Positions 49,692 through 57,481 of a stretch of DNA of 64,000 nucleotides are shown here, one piece after another (within the stretch, counting starts at the first letter, position 1; every line of letters starts with the position of its first letter). Source of the DNA: Phycisphaerales bacterium UBA7800. Its GTDB lineage: Bacteria; Planctomycetota; Phycisphaerae; Phycisphaerales; Phycisphaeraceae. A program made the translations under genes and the position numbers. The stretch spans positions 30,717-94,716 of the forward strand of contig DLCK01000026.1 of the NCBI GenBank assembly GCA_002480565.1, given 5' to 3'. The notes under the pieces were generated by a model. The model saw only the letters and a list, made by a program, of their open reading frames with translations. It was not told the origin of the DNA and did not search any database.

Positions 49692-50249
49692 ATGGCTGTT
49701 GCACCTCAACTTATCACCAACGAACAACACTTTGAACAGGTGGTCCTCAAGGGCATGCTCAAGGCTGAGGTCAGCTTGGACATTTCCACCGCGGACTTTA
49801 AAGCCATGCTCGTCCCCACCCCCGGCAGCACCGGAAGTTCTTCACGTTCCAGGCGGGCGCCTTCGATTGTCACCTATCTCTCGAAGCTGGCTAAAAAGGG
49901 TGTCGAAATTCGACTGCTTCATGCTGGTGTCCCCAGCAGTGCTGCATTGCGTGATCTTAAAAAAGAGTTGCCAGCAAATCTGCAAATCCGACGCTGCCCG
50001 CGATTGCATGCCAAGGCTGTCGTGGTGGACAGTTGTGCGATGTATCTGGGGTCGGCCAATCTCACCGGCGCAGGCTTGGGCGCCAAGTCCGCGCGAAAGC
50101 GTAACTTTGAATGGGGCATCTGGACCTATGAAGCCCGACTCATCGACGAAGTGCTAGGCGAGTTCAATGAGCTTTGGGAAGGCTGTCACTGCGAGAATTG
50201 CCTGCGACGTGATGTCTGCCCGGTCCCGTTGGAAGAACCGTCTTTGTGA
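49692..50249 (+). CDS. Single-HKD phospholipase-D-like protein (PLDc_2) with C-terminal Cys cluster
   Basis: 185 residues. One HKD motif: His106-x-Lys108-x4-Asp113 in RLHAKAVVVD, then YLGSANLTGAGL, the standard downstream GSxN element. A protein with one HKD works as a dimer, as in Nuc-type endonucleases, so a nuclease or phosphodiesterase acting on DNA or lipid is likely. No signal peptide is seen. Residues 165-176 contain four cysteines (CHCENC, then C176), which look like a small metal site and are not part of the core fold. ATG 49692 has no convincing ribosome site. It is isolated from defence or repair genes, so its pathway is unknown. Confidence 0.78.
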   Translation: MAVAPQLITNEQHFEQVVLKGMLKAEVSLDISTADFKAMLVPTPGSTGSSSRSRRAPSIVTYLSKLAKKGVEIRLLHAGVPSSAALRDLKKELPANLQIRRCPRLHAKAVVVDSCAMYLGSANLTGAGLGAKSARKRNFEWGIWTYEARLIDEVLGEFNELWEGCHCENCLRRDVCPVPLEEPSL

Positions 50250-50330
50250 TTCAGACTTCATTGTGATCAACATCTGATGTCAAATTGCATCTTCATTGCA
50301 ACAGCACTGCGTCGCAGTGGAGCTATTGGT

Positions 50331-50699
50331 CGATTTAGAGCAGTTCAAAAATGAATCTCCATGCCATCTTTTTTTTCGTCATTCCCGCGCAGGCGGGAAA
50401 CCAGAGGCATGCAGTAAACGCCTGCAAACTCCACTGGACTCCCGCCTGCGGACATTATGTACGTCATTTCACAAGTGCTTGTATGGATTGAGATTGCGGA
50501 CGATTTAAAGGTTGAGCTTACTCGACATCATTCGTAGGGTGGGTAGAGCGTAGCGAAACCCACCAATTCGGTAATATCACGGATTATATGGTGGGTTTCG
50601 CTACGCTCTACCCACCCTACGTCAGAAGACGACGTGCATAATGTCCCTGCGCGGGAGTGACGGAGGGTGGAGATTAATTGTTTGAACGGCTCTAAATTG
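50331..50699. repeat. Outer imperfect inverted repeat, GTCATTCCCGCGCAGG family
   Basis: Left arm 50331-50390 (CGATTTAGAGCAGTTCAAAA, then TCTCCA, then GTCATTCCCGCGCAGG) is inverted at 50650-50699 (reading back as TAGAGCCGTTCAAACAATTA, then ACTCCCGCGCAGG). GACATTATGTACGTC (50451-50465) is inverted as GACGTGCATAATGTC (50631-50645). A third copy of one arm lies at 61076-61145. Confidence 0.85.
50533..50621. repeat. Perfect 33-bp inverted repeat nested in the island
   Basis: Arms 50533-50565 (CGTAGGGTGGGTAGAGCGTA and on) and 50589-50621 are exact reverse complements with a 23-base loop. It lies between the halves of the outer repeat, as if inserted into it. Confidence 0.95.
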
Positions 50700-50727
50700 T
50701 GATATTTCATCAATCGATCAGCGTATC

Positions 50728-51564
50728 TTAACGCCCTTCGAGCAGGCGTTGGCCTAGGAATTCGTTGAGTTCGGGGACTTCGTTGATTTTGTCGATGACG
50801 GTTTGAATCGGATATTCCAAGCGAACGAAATCCACGGTTTCACTGCTGACGATGGCATAGCTGGCGCGGGGATCGCGGTCACGGGGTTGGCCGACACTGC
50901 CGGGATTGATGATACATTTTTCACCATTGTTGATGCGATAGCGACCGTTGAGATCCGCAGGCGGGTAGAAGTCCGGTTCGTCGGTAAAGACACCTGCTAC
51001 GTGGGTGTGTCCGCAGAAGCAGCGTTTTTCGATGCGGTCGAAAATCTGAGCCATCTTCGAGGGTGAGGTGATCACGTCATCGGGGAAGACGTATTCGTTG
51101 ATGGGTCGTCGTGGTGAAGCATGGACGCAGAGCGTGCCATGGAATTGGTGTCGGATTTCGAGGCTCCCAAGGAACTCCCATCGTCTGCGTCGTTTGACGG
51201 GATCTTCTTCGAGTTCGAATTGCCTACGGGTCCAGAAAGCAGCAGCTTCGGCTGAGGCGTTAAAGGCAGTGGGTTCGTAGAGCGCTGCAAAGTCATGGTT
51301 GCCCATCAGTGCCCATTCGCAGTTATTCATGACCAGATCGAGGCATTCGCAGGGGTTGGGGCCGTAGCCGATGATGTCGCCCAGGCAGCAGACACGTTTG
51401 ATACCCCGGTCTTTGATATCCGCAAGGACGATTTGCAGCGCATCCATATTGCCATGGATATCAGAGATCAGCGCGAAGCTACCAAGTCCACCGGTGGGAT
51501 CATCGGTGGATGCGGCTTTGGCTTGAGGTTGGGGTGTTGATGTGGATTCGTTGGGTTGAGCCAC
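50728..51564 (-). CDS. Calcineurin-like metallophosphoesterase (YfcE/MJ0936-like)
   Basis: 278 residues. All five metal-binding blocks are present: DIHGN (35-39), GDIIGYGP (62-69), GNHD (88-91), VHAS (147-150) and GHTH (185-188). NPGSVGQPRD (220-229), typical of the YfcE-like subgroup, follows. It should be a cytoplasmic dinuclear-metal phosphodiesterase or phosphatase of unknown substrate. The first about 28 residues are a low-complexity Ser/Thr/Pro/Gln tail. The start is GTG 51564 with AGGA eight bases upstream. Divergent from the glycosyltransferase gene, with 85 bases between them. Confidence 0.88.
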   Translation of the reverse strand: MAQPNESTSTPQPQAKAASTDDPTGGLGSFALISDIHGNMDALQIVLADIKDRGIKRVCCLGDIIGYGPNPCECLDLVMNNCEWALMGNHDFAALYEPTAFNASAEAAAFWTRRQFELEEDPVKRRRRWEFLGSLEIRHQFHGTLCVHASPRRPINEYVFPDDVITSPSKMAQIFDRIEKRCFCGHTHVAGVFTDEPDFYPPADLNGRYRINNGEKCIINPGSVGQPRDRDPRASYAIVSSETVDFVRLEYPIQTVIDKINEVPELNEFLGQRLLEGR

Positions 51565-51649
51565 GGAATAATCCTGTTGCGAACAAGTGGAAGGAAAATC
51601 ATGCTTGGGTTGTCAACTAAGTCGACAATATGGATATAGTAGACGATCC

Positions 51650-52714
51650 ATGGCCGATCATCATCCCCAAAGCCGTAAATCGGTAAACGCTCCGCAGCGT
51701 TTGCTGCTCATTCGCCCCAGTGCCTTGGGGGATGTCTGCCGGACGGTGCCGGTGTTGGTGTCTTTGCGTAAGGCCTTTCCCACGGCTCAAATCGACTGGT
51801 TGGTTCAGGTTCCATTTGCTCCTGCGGTGGCCAATCACCCGGATTTACATGCCGTGGTGGACTTTGATCGCAAGCGATTCAGCAAGCTGCTCATCAGACC
51901 TGATCGCTGGGGAAGCTTCCGAGCATTCACCGGCCAACTACGTGAATCTCGCTACGACATGGTGTTTGATCTTCAAGGCTTGGCAAGGTCGGGTTTTTTC
52001 AGCTGGGCGACTCGTGCGCCGGTTCGAGTCGGCTTTGCCAACGCGCGCGAAGGCGGACACCTGGGCTATACCCATCGCTATCACGTGGACGCCAACCTGC
52101 ACACTGTGGACCGCATGCTCGGACTGCTTGATGCACATGGGATTCGCCCGGAAGTGGACATGCGGCTGTTTACGCCTGCAAATGATCTGGCTTGGGCCGA
52201 TGATTATCTCAAAGAGATCGGCGTTGGTAAGCAGCCCTTTGCACTACTTGCCCCCACGGCACAATGGCTGTGTAAATGTTGGCCTATCGACCGATTCGTG
52301 AAACTGGCAAAGCGATTACAAGACGAAAAAAACCTGCCTGTCGTAGTCATCGCAGCACCGCATGAACAGGCAATCGTCCAACCCCTGCTTGATGCGTTGG
52401 ACACTTCATTGCCTCAGACCACCATTGGCCGGATGATGGGATTGATTCAACGATCCGCGTTGATGGTCTGTCACGACTCGGGACCGCTGCATATGGCTGT
52501 GGGATTGGGCACGCCGACGGTGAGTCTTTTTGGTCCAACTGATCCAGCCAAGGTCGGGCCGTATCAACAAAACCAATGGGTCGTGCAACCTGAGAATCTC
52601 ACCGCAGAGGAATTAAAGCAAAGCTACCGCGCCCGCAAAGATGATCAATCCATCATGCGTCGGATCACTGAAGAACAGGTCTGGGATCGTGTACAGCAGC
52701 GGCTGGAATTGTGA
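51650..52714 (+). CDS. Family 9 glycosyltransferase (ADP-heptose:LPS heptosyltransferase-like)
   Basis: 354 residues from ATG 51650. GT9 features: RPSALGDVCRTVPVL (22-36), DLQGLARSG (107-115) and the nucleotide-sugar site CHDSGPLHMAVGLGTPTVSL (274-293) followed by FGPTDP. These enzymes transfer heptose or a related sugar from a nucleotide donor to lipid A core or other surface glycans at the inner face of the cytoplasmic membrane. It supports a Gram-negative-type envelope. The frame extends 21 codons upstream without similarity; neither start has a strong ribosome site. The acceptor and donor are not known. Confidence 0.87.
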   Translation: MADHHPQSRKSVNAPQRLLLIRPSALGDVCRTVPVLVSLRKAFPTAQIDWLVQVPFAPAVANHPDLHAVVDFDRKRFSKLLIRPDRWGSFRAFTGQLRESRYDMVFDLQGLARSGFFSWATRAPVRVGFANAREGGHLGYTHRYHVDANLHTVDRMLGLLDAHGIRPEVDMRLFTPANDLAWADDYLKEIGVGKQPFALLAPTAQWLCKCWPIDRFVKLAKRLQDEKNLPVVVIAAPHEQAIVQPLLDALDTSLPQTTIGRMMGLIQRSALMVCHDSGPLHMAVGLGTPTVSLFGPTDPAKVGPYQQNQWVVQPENLTAEELKQSYRARKDDQSIMRRITEEQVWDRVQQRLEL

Positions 52715-52765
52715 CGCAACGCAAAGTCTCAGACAGATAAGATCAACCAGATAACGTCAAACGAA

Positions 52766-55429
52766 TTAACCAGCCTCAAGCTGTGGGAGTTGTTCAAGCC
52801 AAGGGAGATCTTCCTGGAGTAAGGCCAACGCTTCATCACTGTTAAGCGGCTTGGCGAAGTAGTAACCTTGACAGTAGTCGCAGTCCAGACTCAGCACCTG
52901 TGCCAACTGATCACGGGTTTCGACACCTTCAGCAGTCACCTTCATATTCAGGTTATGCGTCAACGTCACGATGGCGTTGACGACTGCTGCATAGCGCGGG
53001 TCGTCGGTCATGTTCACGATAAACGCGCGGTCGATCTTGATCACATCCAATGGGAAGCGATGCATACAGGACAGTGAACTGTAACCGGTGCCGAAGTCGT
53101 CCATATGCAACTGACAACCCAAAGCCCGCAATTCATGCAACACAGGCAACAACGATTCGGTTGCTTCCATCACCACCGATTCGGTAATTTCCAGCTTCAA
53201 GCGATTGTGTTCGATACCTGATTTCTTGATGGCATTGCGGACGACTTCCACGAGCCCAGGCTCATTGATCTGTCGCTTGGAAAGGTTCACGGACATGGTA
53301 ATAGGACGGTTGGGGCCCAGTCGATCCTGCATTAATTTCAGATCACGACAGGATTGTTCCAAGACCCATGCACCAATTTGCACAATCAAGCCGGTCTCTT
53401 CAGCAACGGGGATGAAGACGCCTGGTGAGACACGGCCCTGTTGAGGATGATCCCAACGAACCAATGCTTCAAACCCGGTGACACGACCATTGCCCAGATC
53501 GACAATAGGCTGATACTGCATGGCAAACTGTTCGCCGTCCAAAGCACGCCGCAAGTCGTTTTCCACCTGCAAACGTGTCAAAGCAGCCTTGTGCATCTCC
53601 TCGTCATACAAATCATAACGGGCGCGACCTGAACTCTTGGCACGGTACATGGCCATGTCCGCATCACGCAGCAAGTCTTCAGCACGTTCATAGCGACTGT
53701 CACCAATGGCAATACCGATACTGCCACTGGTAAAGACTTCCTGCCCGCCGATATGGAAGGGTTCTGCCAAAATGCGTTGAAGTCGATCTGCGATTCGGCA
53801 GACTTGCGCGGCATCTTGAATCGGATCAAGCAGCAAAACAAACTCATCGCCGCCAAGACGTGCGATGGTGTCCTGGTTGATGCGACTAAGTGTGTCCGAC
53901 CGACGCAGTGACGATTCAATACGCTTGGAAAATTCGACGAGTAACTCATCACCTGCGGCATGCCCAAGTGAATCATTGACCACTTTAAAACGATCAAGAT
54001 CCATAAACAGAATCGCAAAGTGATAGTCTTTCTGACGCCGGGCGCGAAGGACGCAGCCGGTGAGTCGATCCATGAGCAAAGTCCGGTTGGGTAACCCCGT
54101 CAGATCATCATGCAAAGCCTGATAGCGCAGTCTGGATTCAGCTTCCTTGCGAGCGGTGATATCGCGGATTGATCCTGCCATTCGACAGGGCCTCTCATCG
54201 TGACGTTCAACAATCCCCCGCACCTGTACCCAATGGTAGTCGTCATCGTTCTGGCGGATACGGTGTTCGTTTTCAAAATGCTCGGTGACACCGTCCCAAT
54301 GTTGCGCCAGATCAGCTTTAAGCTGGTCGACATCATCCGGATGGACAATGTCATACCACAGGTCCGGTGACTCATCGGCCTGGAGTTCTGGATGTCCGAC
54401 AATTTCGCGCCATCGTACGGAGTAGTAGACACGATTGGTCGTCAGATCCCAGTCCCATAAACCGTCATTGGCACCGCGTGCTGCCAGGACATAGCGTTCT
54501 TCACTTTGCCTTAGAGCTTCTTCGGAACGCTCGCGTTCAGAGACTTGCACGGTGAGTTTTTCGTTGGTGTGTTGCAGGTTCAACGCTGCCATTTCCGCAG
54601 CTTCTTTGGCGTTAACCAACTCGCAGGTGCGTTGGTCGACTTCGTCCTGAAGCAGGTCGTTGAAATGTCTGAGTGCTTGATCGCGTTCAAAGACCGCGCG
54701 TCTCATTTTTTCACAGGCACGTCCCAACTGTCCGATTTCGTCATCCGATGTTTCGGTGATCTGTTCGTCAAAGTTGCCGTTGGCAATTTCCTCAGAGACA
54801 TGCGCCAAGTGGGCCAGACGTCGGGTCCAGCTTCGCATGGTCAAGTAGACGATCCAACCTGCTGCCGATGAACTGAGCATGAAAATGGCAAAGAGCGTAG
54901 CCATCTGAACACGCTTGGCATGATTCATTGCACGCGAGGAATAACCAATGGTGACATAACCAATGGGACCTTGTTCAGAATTGCTGGGCATTCCCGGTGT
55001 CGTAGGCTGATAGGCACCGGTTTCGCTTAGTATCATCGCACGAATCGGGAAGCTTGCCAGCAGGAAGTCATCCGTGGGCTTCTGGTCACCCACAAGGTAT
55101 TGCATCCAGGCATCTTCGTCCTTGGAGTAAAAGGTGATCAGACTCCGATCCTGATTGTAGACCGCAGCAAAAAGCACATCTTCGTGATAGGTCGCCTGTC
55201 GGACATAGTTGCCCAATGCGATGTTATTATCGGTTTGCAGATGCCAGGTACACACATGAGCCAAGTGCATAGCCGAGAGTCTGGCTGCACGATTGGTCGC
55301 CCCCTGCAACGTGCGGATACTCTGGAGCAATGTTGCACAAGAGCTGACCGACAGCGTGATGGCAACGATAGCCAGTACCACAATGGTGGCTTTGAATCGT
55401 AGACTGGATTTTTGGAACCACGCGTACAT
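52766..55429 (-). CDS. PAS-GGDEF-EAL membrane protein (c-di-GMP turnover)
   Basis: 887 residues. In order: membrane helix (15-36), extracytoplasmic sensor (about 37-176), second helix (177-198), HAMP linker (about 199-251), coiled coil (250-310), PAS/PAC (about 310-430, ending IRDITARKEAE), GGDEF domain (about 437-600; GGDEF at 526-530, with DLDRFKVVNDSLGH) and EAL domain (about 615-880; EAL 654-656, DDFGTGYSS 777-785, EGVET 834-838). Both catalytic signatures are intact, so it may synthesise and degrade c-di-GMP. The stretch before GGDEF has an insertion (DTLSRINQDTIARL), so the RxxD inhibitory site is not at the canonical position. It lies alone between oppositely oriented genes. ATG 55429 lacks a clear ribosome site. 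Confidence 0.92.
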   Translation of the reverse strand: MYAWFQKSSLRFKATIVVLAIVAITLSVSSCATLLQSIRTLQGATNRAARLSAMHLAHVCTWHLQTDNNIALGNYVRQATYHEDVLFAAVYNQDRSLITFYSKDEDAWMQYLVGDQKPTDDFLLASFPIRAMILSETGAYQPTTPGMPSNSEQGPIGYVTIGYSSRAMNHAKRVQMATLFAIFMLSSSAAGWIVYLTMRSWTRRLAHLAHVSEEIANGNFDEQITETSDDEIGQLGRACEKMRRAVFERDQALRHFNDLLQDEVDQRTCELVNAKEAAEMAALNLQHTNEKLTVQVSERERSEEALRQSEERYVLAARGANDGLWDWDLTTNRVYYSVRWREIVGHPELQADESPDLWYDIVHPDDVDQLKADLAQHWDGVTEHFENEHRIRQNDDDYHWVQVRGIVERHDERPCRMAGSIRDITARKEAESRLRYQALHDDLTGLPNRTLLMDRLTGCVLRARRQKDYHFAILFMDLDRFKVVNDSLGHAAGDELLVEFSKRIESSLRRSDTLSRINQDTIARLGGDEFVLLLDPIQDAAQVCRIADRLQRILAEPFHIGGQEVFTSGSIGIAIGDSRYERAEDLLRDADMAMYRAKSSGRARYDLYDEEMHKAALTRLQVENDLRRALDGEQFAMQYQPIVDLGNGRVTGFEALVRWDHPQQGRVSPGVFIPVAEETGLIVQIGAWVLEQSCRDLKLMQDRLGPNRPITMSVNLSKRQINEPGLVEVVRNAIKKSGIEHNRLKLEITESVVMEATESLLPVLHELRALGCQLHMDDFGTGYSSLSCMHRFPLDVIKIDRAFIVNMTDDPRYAAVVNAIVTLTHNLNMKVTAEGVETRDQLAQVLSLDCDYCQGYYFAKPLNSDEALALLQEDLPWLEQLPQLEAG

Positions 55430-55849
55430 CAGTATGGATAGATCCGCAGTAAGTTGACGATTAAACCAACATCATAAAACTGCTGATCATTTCCGCCCCT
55501 TTCGTCGTTGCCTGGCAATTCATTGCAAACGTCATACAGACGAGCGCATTGCCAAGATTGCCTATTGCAAATTTCGGTTGGGCAACTTATGGACTTGATG
55601 CGATTTATCTACCCTGTTGTGCTTGTCTGCAAGCCGGGTAGGGTCGTACGGATTATTGGGTTTGGAGAGCCTTGCGGTAGACCTGAAGCTTGTCAAAACT
55701 CCTGCCACAAAACAGATAAAAATGATCTTCAATAGCTCTTTTTGTTTGTCTTTTTAATCTTCCACCAGCTCATTGACTGGTTTGCGTACCGCAACGAATC
55801 TTGCGAAGATAGGACTTTTCTATCTGCTAACCCGCATGGAGTCCCGATC
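55430..55849. other. Divergent intergenic region, no gene seen
   Basis: 420 bases between the PAS-GGDEF-EAL gene and the oxidoreductase. It should carry both promoters. Short frames here have no ribosome site or similarity that I recognise. Confidence 0.6.
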
Positions 55850-56908
55850 GTGAGCAAGTACGAACCCTCCGGAAAATTACCCGAACCTGTCGTTAAGTCT
55901 GGCGAATTCCCATTCGCTGCCATGGCATTGGATCATGGTCACGTTTATGGCCAGGTCAGTGGTCTGGTCAAAGCTGGCGCGACCCTCAAATGGGTTTATG
56001 ATGCTGATCCGGCGCGCGCCAAAGCTCTGGCTGATCAGTATGGTGCGAAAGTTGCTGAGTCTGAAGCCCAGGTGCTTGAAGACGAATCGGTGAAACTCGT
56101 TGCCGCCGCCGCCGTCCCCAATCTGCGTGGCCCGTTGGGTATCCGTTGTATGGAAGCCGGCAAAGACTACTTCACCGACAAGACGCCTTTCACCACCCAT
56201 CAACAACTCGAAGATGCCCGCGATGCCGCCAAACGTACTGGCAAGAAATACTCGGTCTTCTACTGCGAACGCCTGAGTACCGAAAGTGGCATGTATGCCT
56301 GTGACCTGATTGAAATGGGAGCCATCGGTCGCCCCATCCAATACATCGGCACCGGACCGCATAAGCATTCCAAAGGCACGCGTCCCGACTGGTTCTACAA
56401 CATGGAACAATATGGTGGCATCCTCTGTGACATCGGTTCCCACCAATCCGAGCAGTTCCTCACCTACATGGGTGCCAAGGACGCCAAGGTCGTTAACGCT
56501 TCGGTCGCCAACTATGCCAACAAGGACACGCCGGAACTCGAAGACTTCGGCGATGCGAATCTCGTCGCTGACAACGGCACCACCGGATACTACCGCGTGG
56601 ACTGGTTTACCCCTGATAAACTCAAAACCTTTGGCGATGGACGCATCATCATCCTAGGCACCGAAGGCTACATCGAACTGCGCAAGTACGTTGACATCGG
56701 TCACACCGAAGAAGGCGGACACATCTACCTCGTCAACAAGACCGACGAAGTTCACATGAACGTCAACGGCAAAGTCGGCCTCAAGTTCTTCGGCGAGTTG
56801 ATCACCGACTGCATCAACCGTACCGAAATCGCACAGTCTCAGGAACACGCATTCGTCGCAGCAAGACTCTGCCTCGATGCTCAGAAGATGGCCAACAAGG
56901 TCGAGTAA
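55850..56908 (+). CDS. Gfo/Idh/MocA-family oxidoreductase
   Basis: 352 residues from GTG 55850, chosen because GGAG lies eight bases upstream and the longer frame begins with unrelated sequence. N-terminal Rossmann part (ALDHGHVYGQVSGLVKAG, then WVYDADPARAKALADQYG), then AGKDYFTDKTPF at 103-114 in place of the usual EKP motif, and the C-terminal alpha/beta domain (GGILCDIGSHQSEQFL, with His198 a likely catalytic residue). Members oxidise sugars, inositols or related compounds with NAD(P). Such genes are abundant in planctomycetes, often in glycan catabolism, but no sugar gene is adjacent here. Followed by a terminator. Confidence 0.85.
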   Translation: MSKYEPSGKLPEPVVKSGEFPFAAMALDHGHVYGQVSGLVKAGATLKWVYDADPARAKALADQYGAKVAESEAQVLEDESVKLVAAAAVPNLRGPLGIRCMEAGKDYFTDKTPFTTHQQLEDARDAAKRTGKKYSVFYCERLSTESGMYACDLIEMGAIGRPIQYIGTGPHKHSKGTRPDWFYNMEQYGGILCDIGSHQSEQFLTYMGAKDAKVVNASVANYANKDTPELEDFGDANLVADNGTTGYYRVDWFTPDKLKTFGDGRIIILGTEGYIELRKYVDIGHTEEGGHIYLVNKTDEVHMNVNGKVGLKFFGELITDCINRTEIAQSQEHAFVAARLCLDAQKMANKVE

Positions 56909-56935
56909 AACCGCAACATCAAAATCAATCTATTT

Positions 56936-56970
56936 GCAGCACGTTGGAGTCCGCTTCAACGTGCTGTTTT
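56936..56970 (+). terminator. Rho-independent terminator after the oxidoreductase
   Basis: CAGCACGTTGGAG (56937-56949) pairs with CTTCAACGTGCTG (56954-56966; one wobble), loop TCCG, then TTTT. Confidence 0.9.
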
Positions 56971-57126
56971 GTATGGATGTCAGTTTACGTACTAATGTCA
57001 ATCCCGTGAAAACGGGAATCCACGAATTCGCAGTTCTGGCCATATCCAACACCAAGACATATAAAATCAACAGTTTGAAATACTGCTGTGTCACAAATTT
57101 GAATTTTGGATAAACCTTTTCACACT

Positions 57127-57228
57127 CAAGCCGCCAGATGAGGTTTTGCGAATCTGACGGGCCGCATGTCGAAAAGTGTCAATGCCCCGTCAGATTCGTC
57201 CGCAAAGCCGGACTCATCTGGCGGCTTG
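57127..57228. repeat. Two-tier nested inverted repeat
   Basis: Outer arms CAAGCCGCCAGATGAG (57127-57142) and CTCATCTGGCGGCTTG (57213-57228) are perfect. Inner arms GAATCTGACGGG (57150-57161) and CCCGTCAGATTC (57186-57197) are also perfect. Unpaired bulges of 7 and 15 bases separate the tiers and a 24-base loop caps it. It resembles a mobile hairpin element or a structured RNA, not a terminator, as no T run follows. Confidence 0.9.
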
Positions 57229-57358
57229 GAGCCTTGCTTTTCTTATCTAAAACGCATGTGTCACCAGAATCATGCAACGATCAGCGAAACGCAGTGTCGC
57301 AGCTATTGCAGAACAAGCATGCTATTGTTGGATTGGTATGACATGACAGACGCGCAAC

Positions 57359-57393
57359 AAAAAACCGCGAGCGTTGAAACTCGCGGTTTTTTT
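57359..57393 (-). terminator. Bidirectional terminator downstream of atpD
   Basis: AAAACCGCGAG (57361-57371) pairs with CTCGCGGTTTT (57380-57390). On the minus strand the stem is followed by six T, and on the plus strand by seven. It lies about 90 bases past the atpD stop. Confidence 0.9.
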
Positions 57394-57440
57394 ATATTTG
57401 GTTGCCTTAACCCAAAAATGCTCCCTGAACACAGGGAAAA

Positions 57441-57481
57441 CTTCCGGGGCTTCCGGGGCTTCCGGGGCTTCCGGGGGGGGG
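57441..57481. repeat. CTTCCGGGG x4 tandem repeat and G9 tract touching the atpD stop codon
   Basis: Four head-to-tail CTTCCGGGG units (57441-57476) run into nine consecutive G (57473-57481), directly next to the stop codon of atpD at 57482. Homopolymer G tracts are slippage-prone and this region may be polymorphic. Confidence 0.92.

Larger units (their letters stand above)
50250..50727. other. Gene-free island of nested palindromic repeats
   Basis: 478 bases between convergent genes, holding two interleaved inverted repeats described separately. No coding region is supported. Confidence 0.85.
56909..57481. other. Gene-free region between convergent genes, rich in repeats
   Basis: 573 bases. 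It contains the oxidoreductase terminator, a CCCGTGAAAACGGGAATCCA hairpin of the GTCATTCCCGC class (about 57004-57023), a 102-base nested palindrome, the atpD terminator and the CTTCCGGGG repeat. No coding region is supported. Confidence 0.75.

Noticed and set aside
55508..55735. 75-codon plus-strand frame upstream of the oxidoreductase
   Set aside because: No ribosome binding site, unusual composition and no recognisable family.
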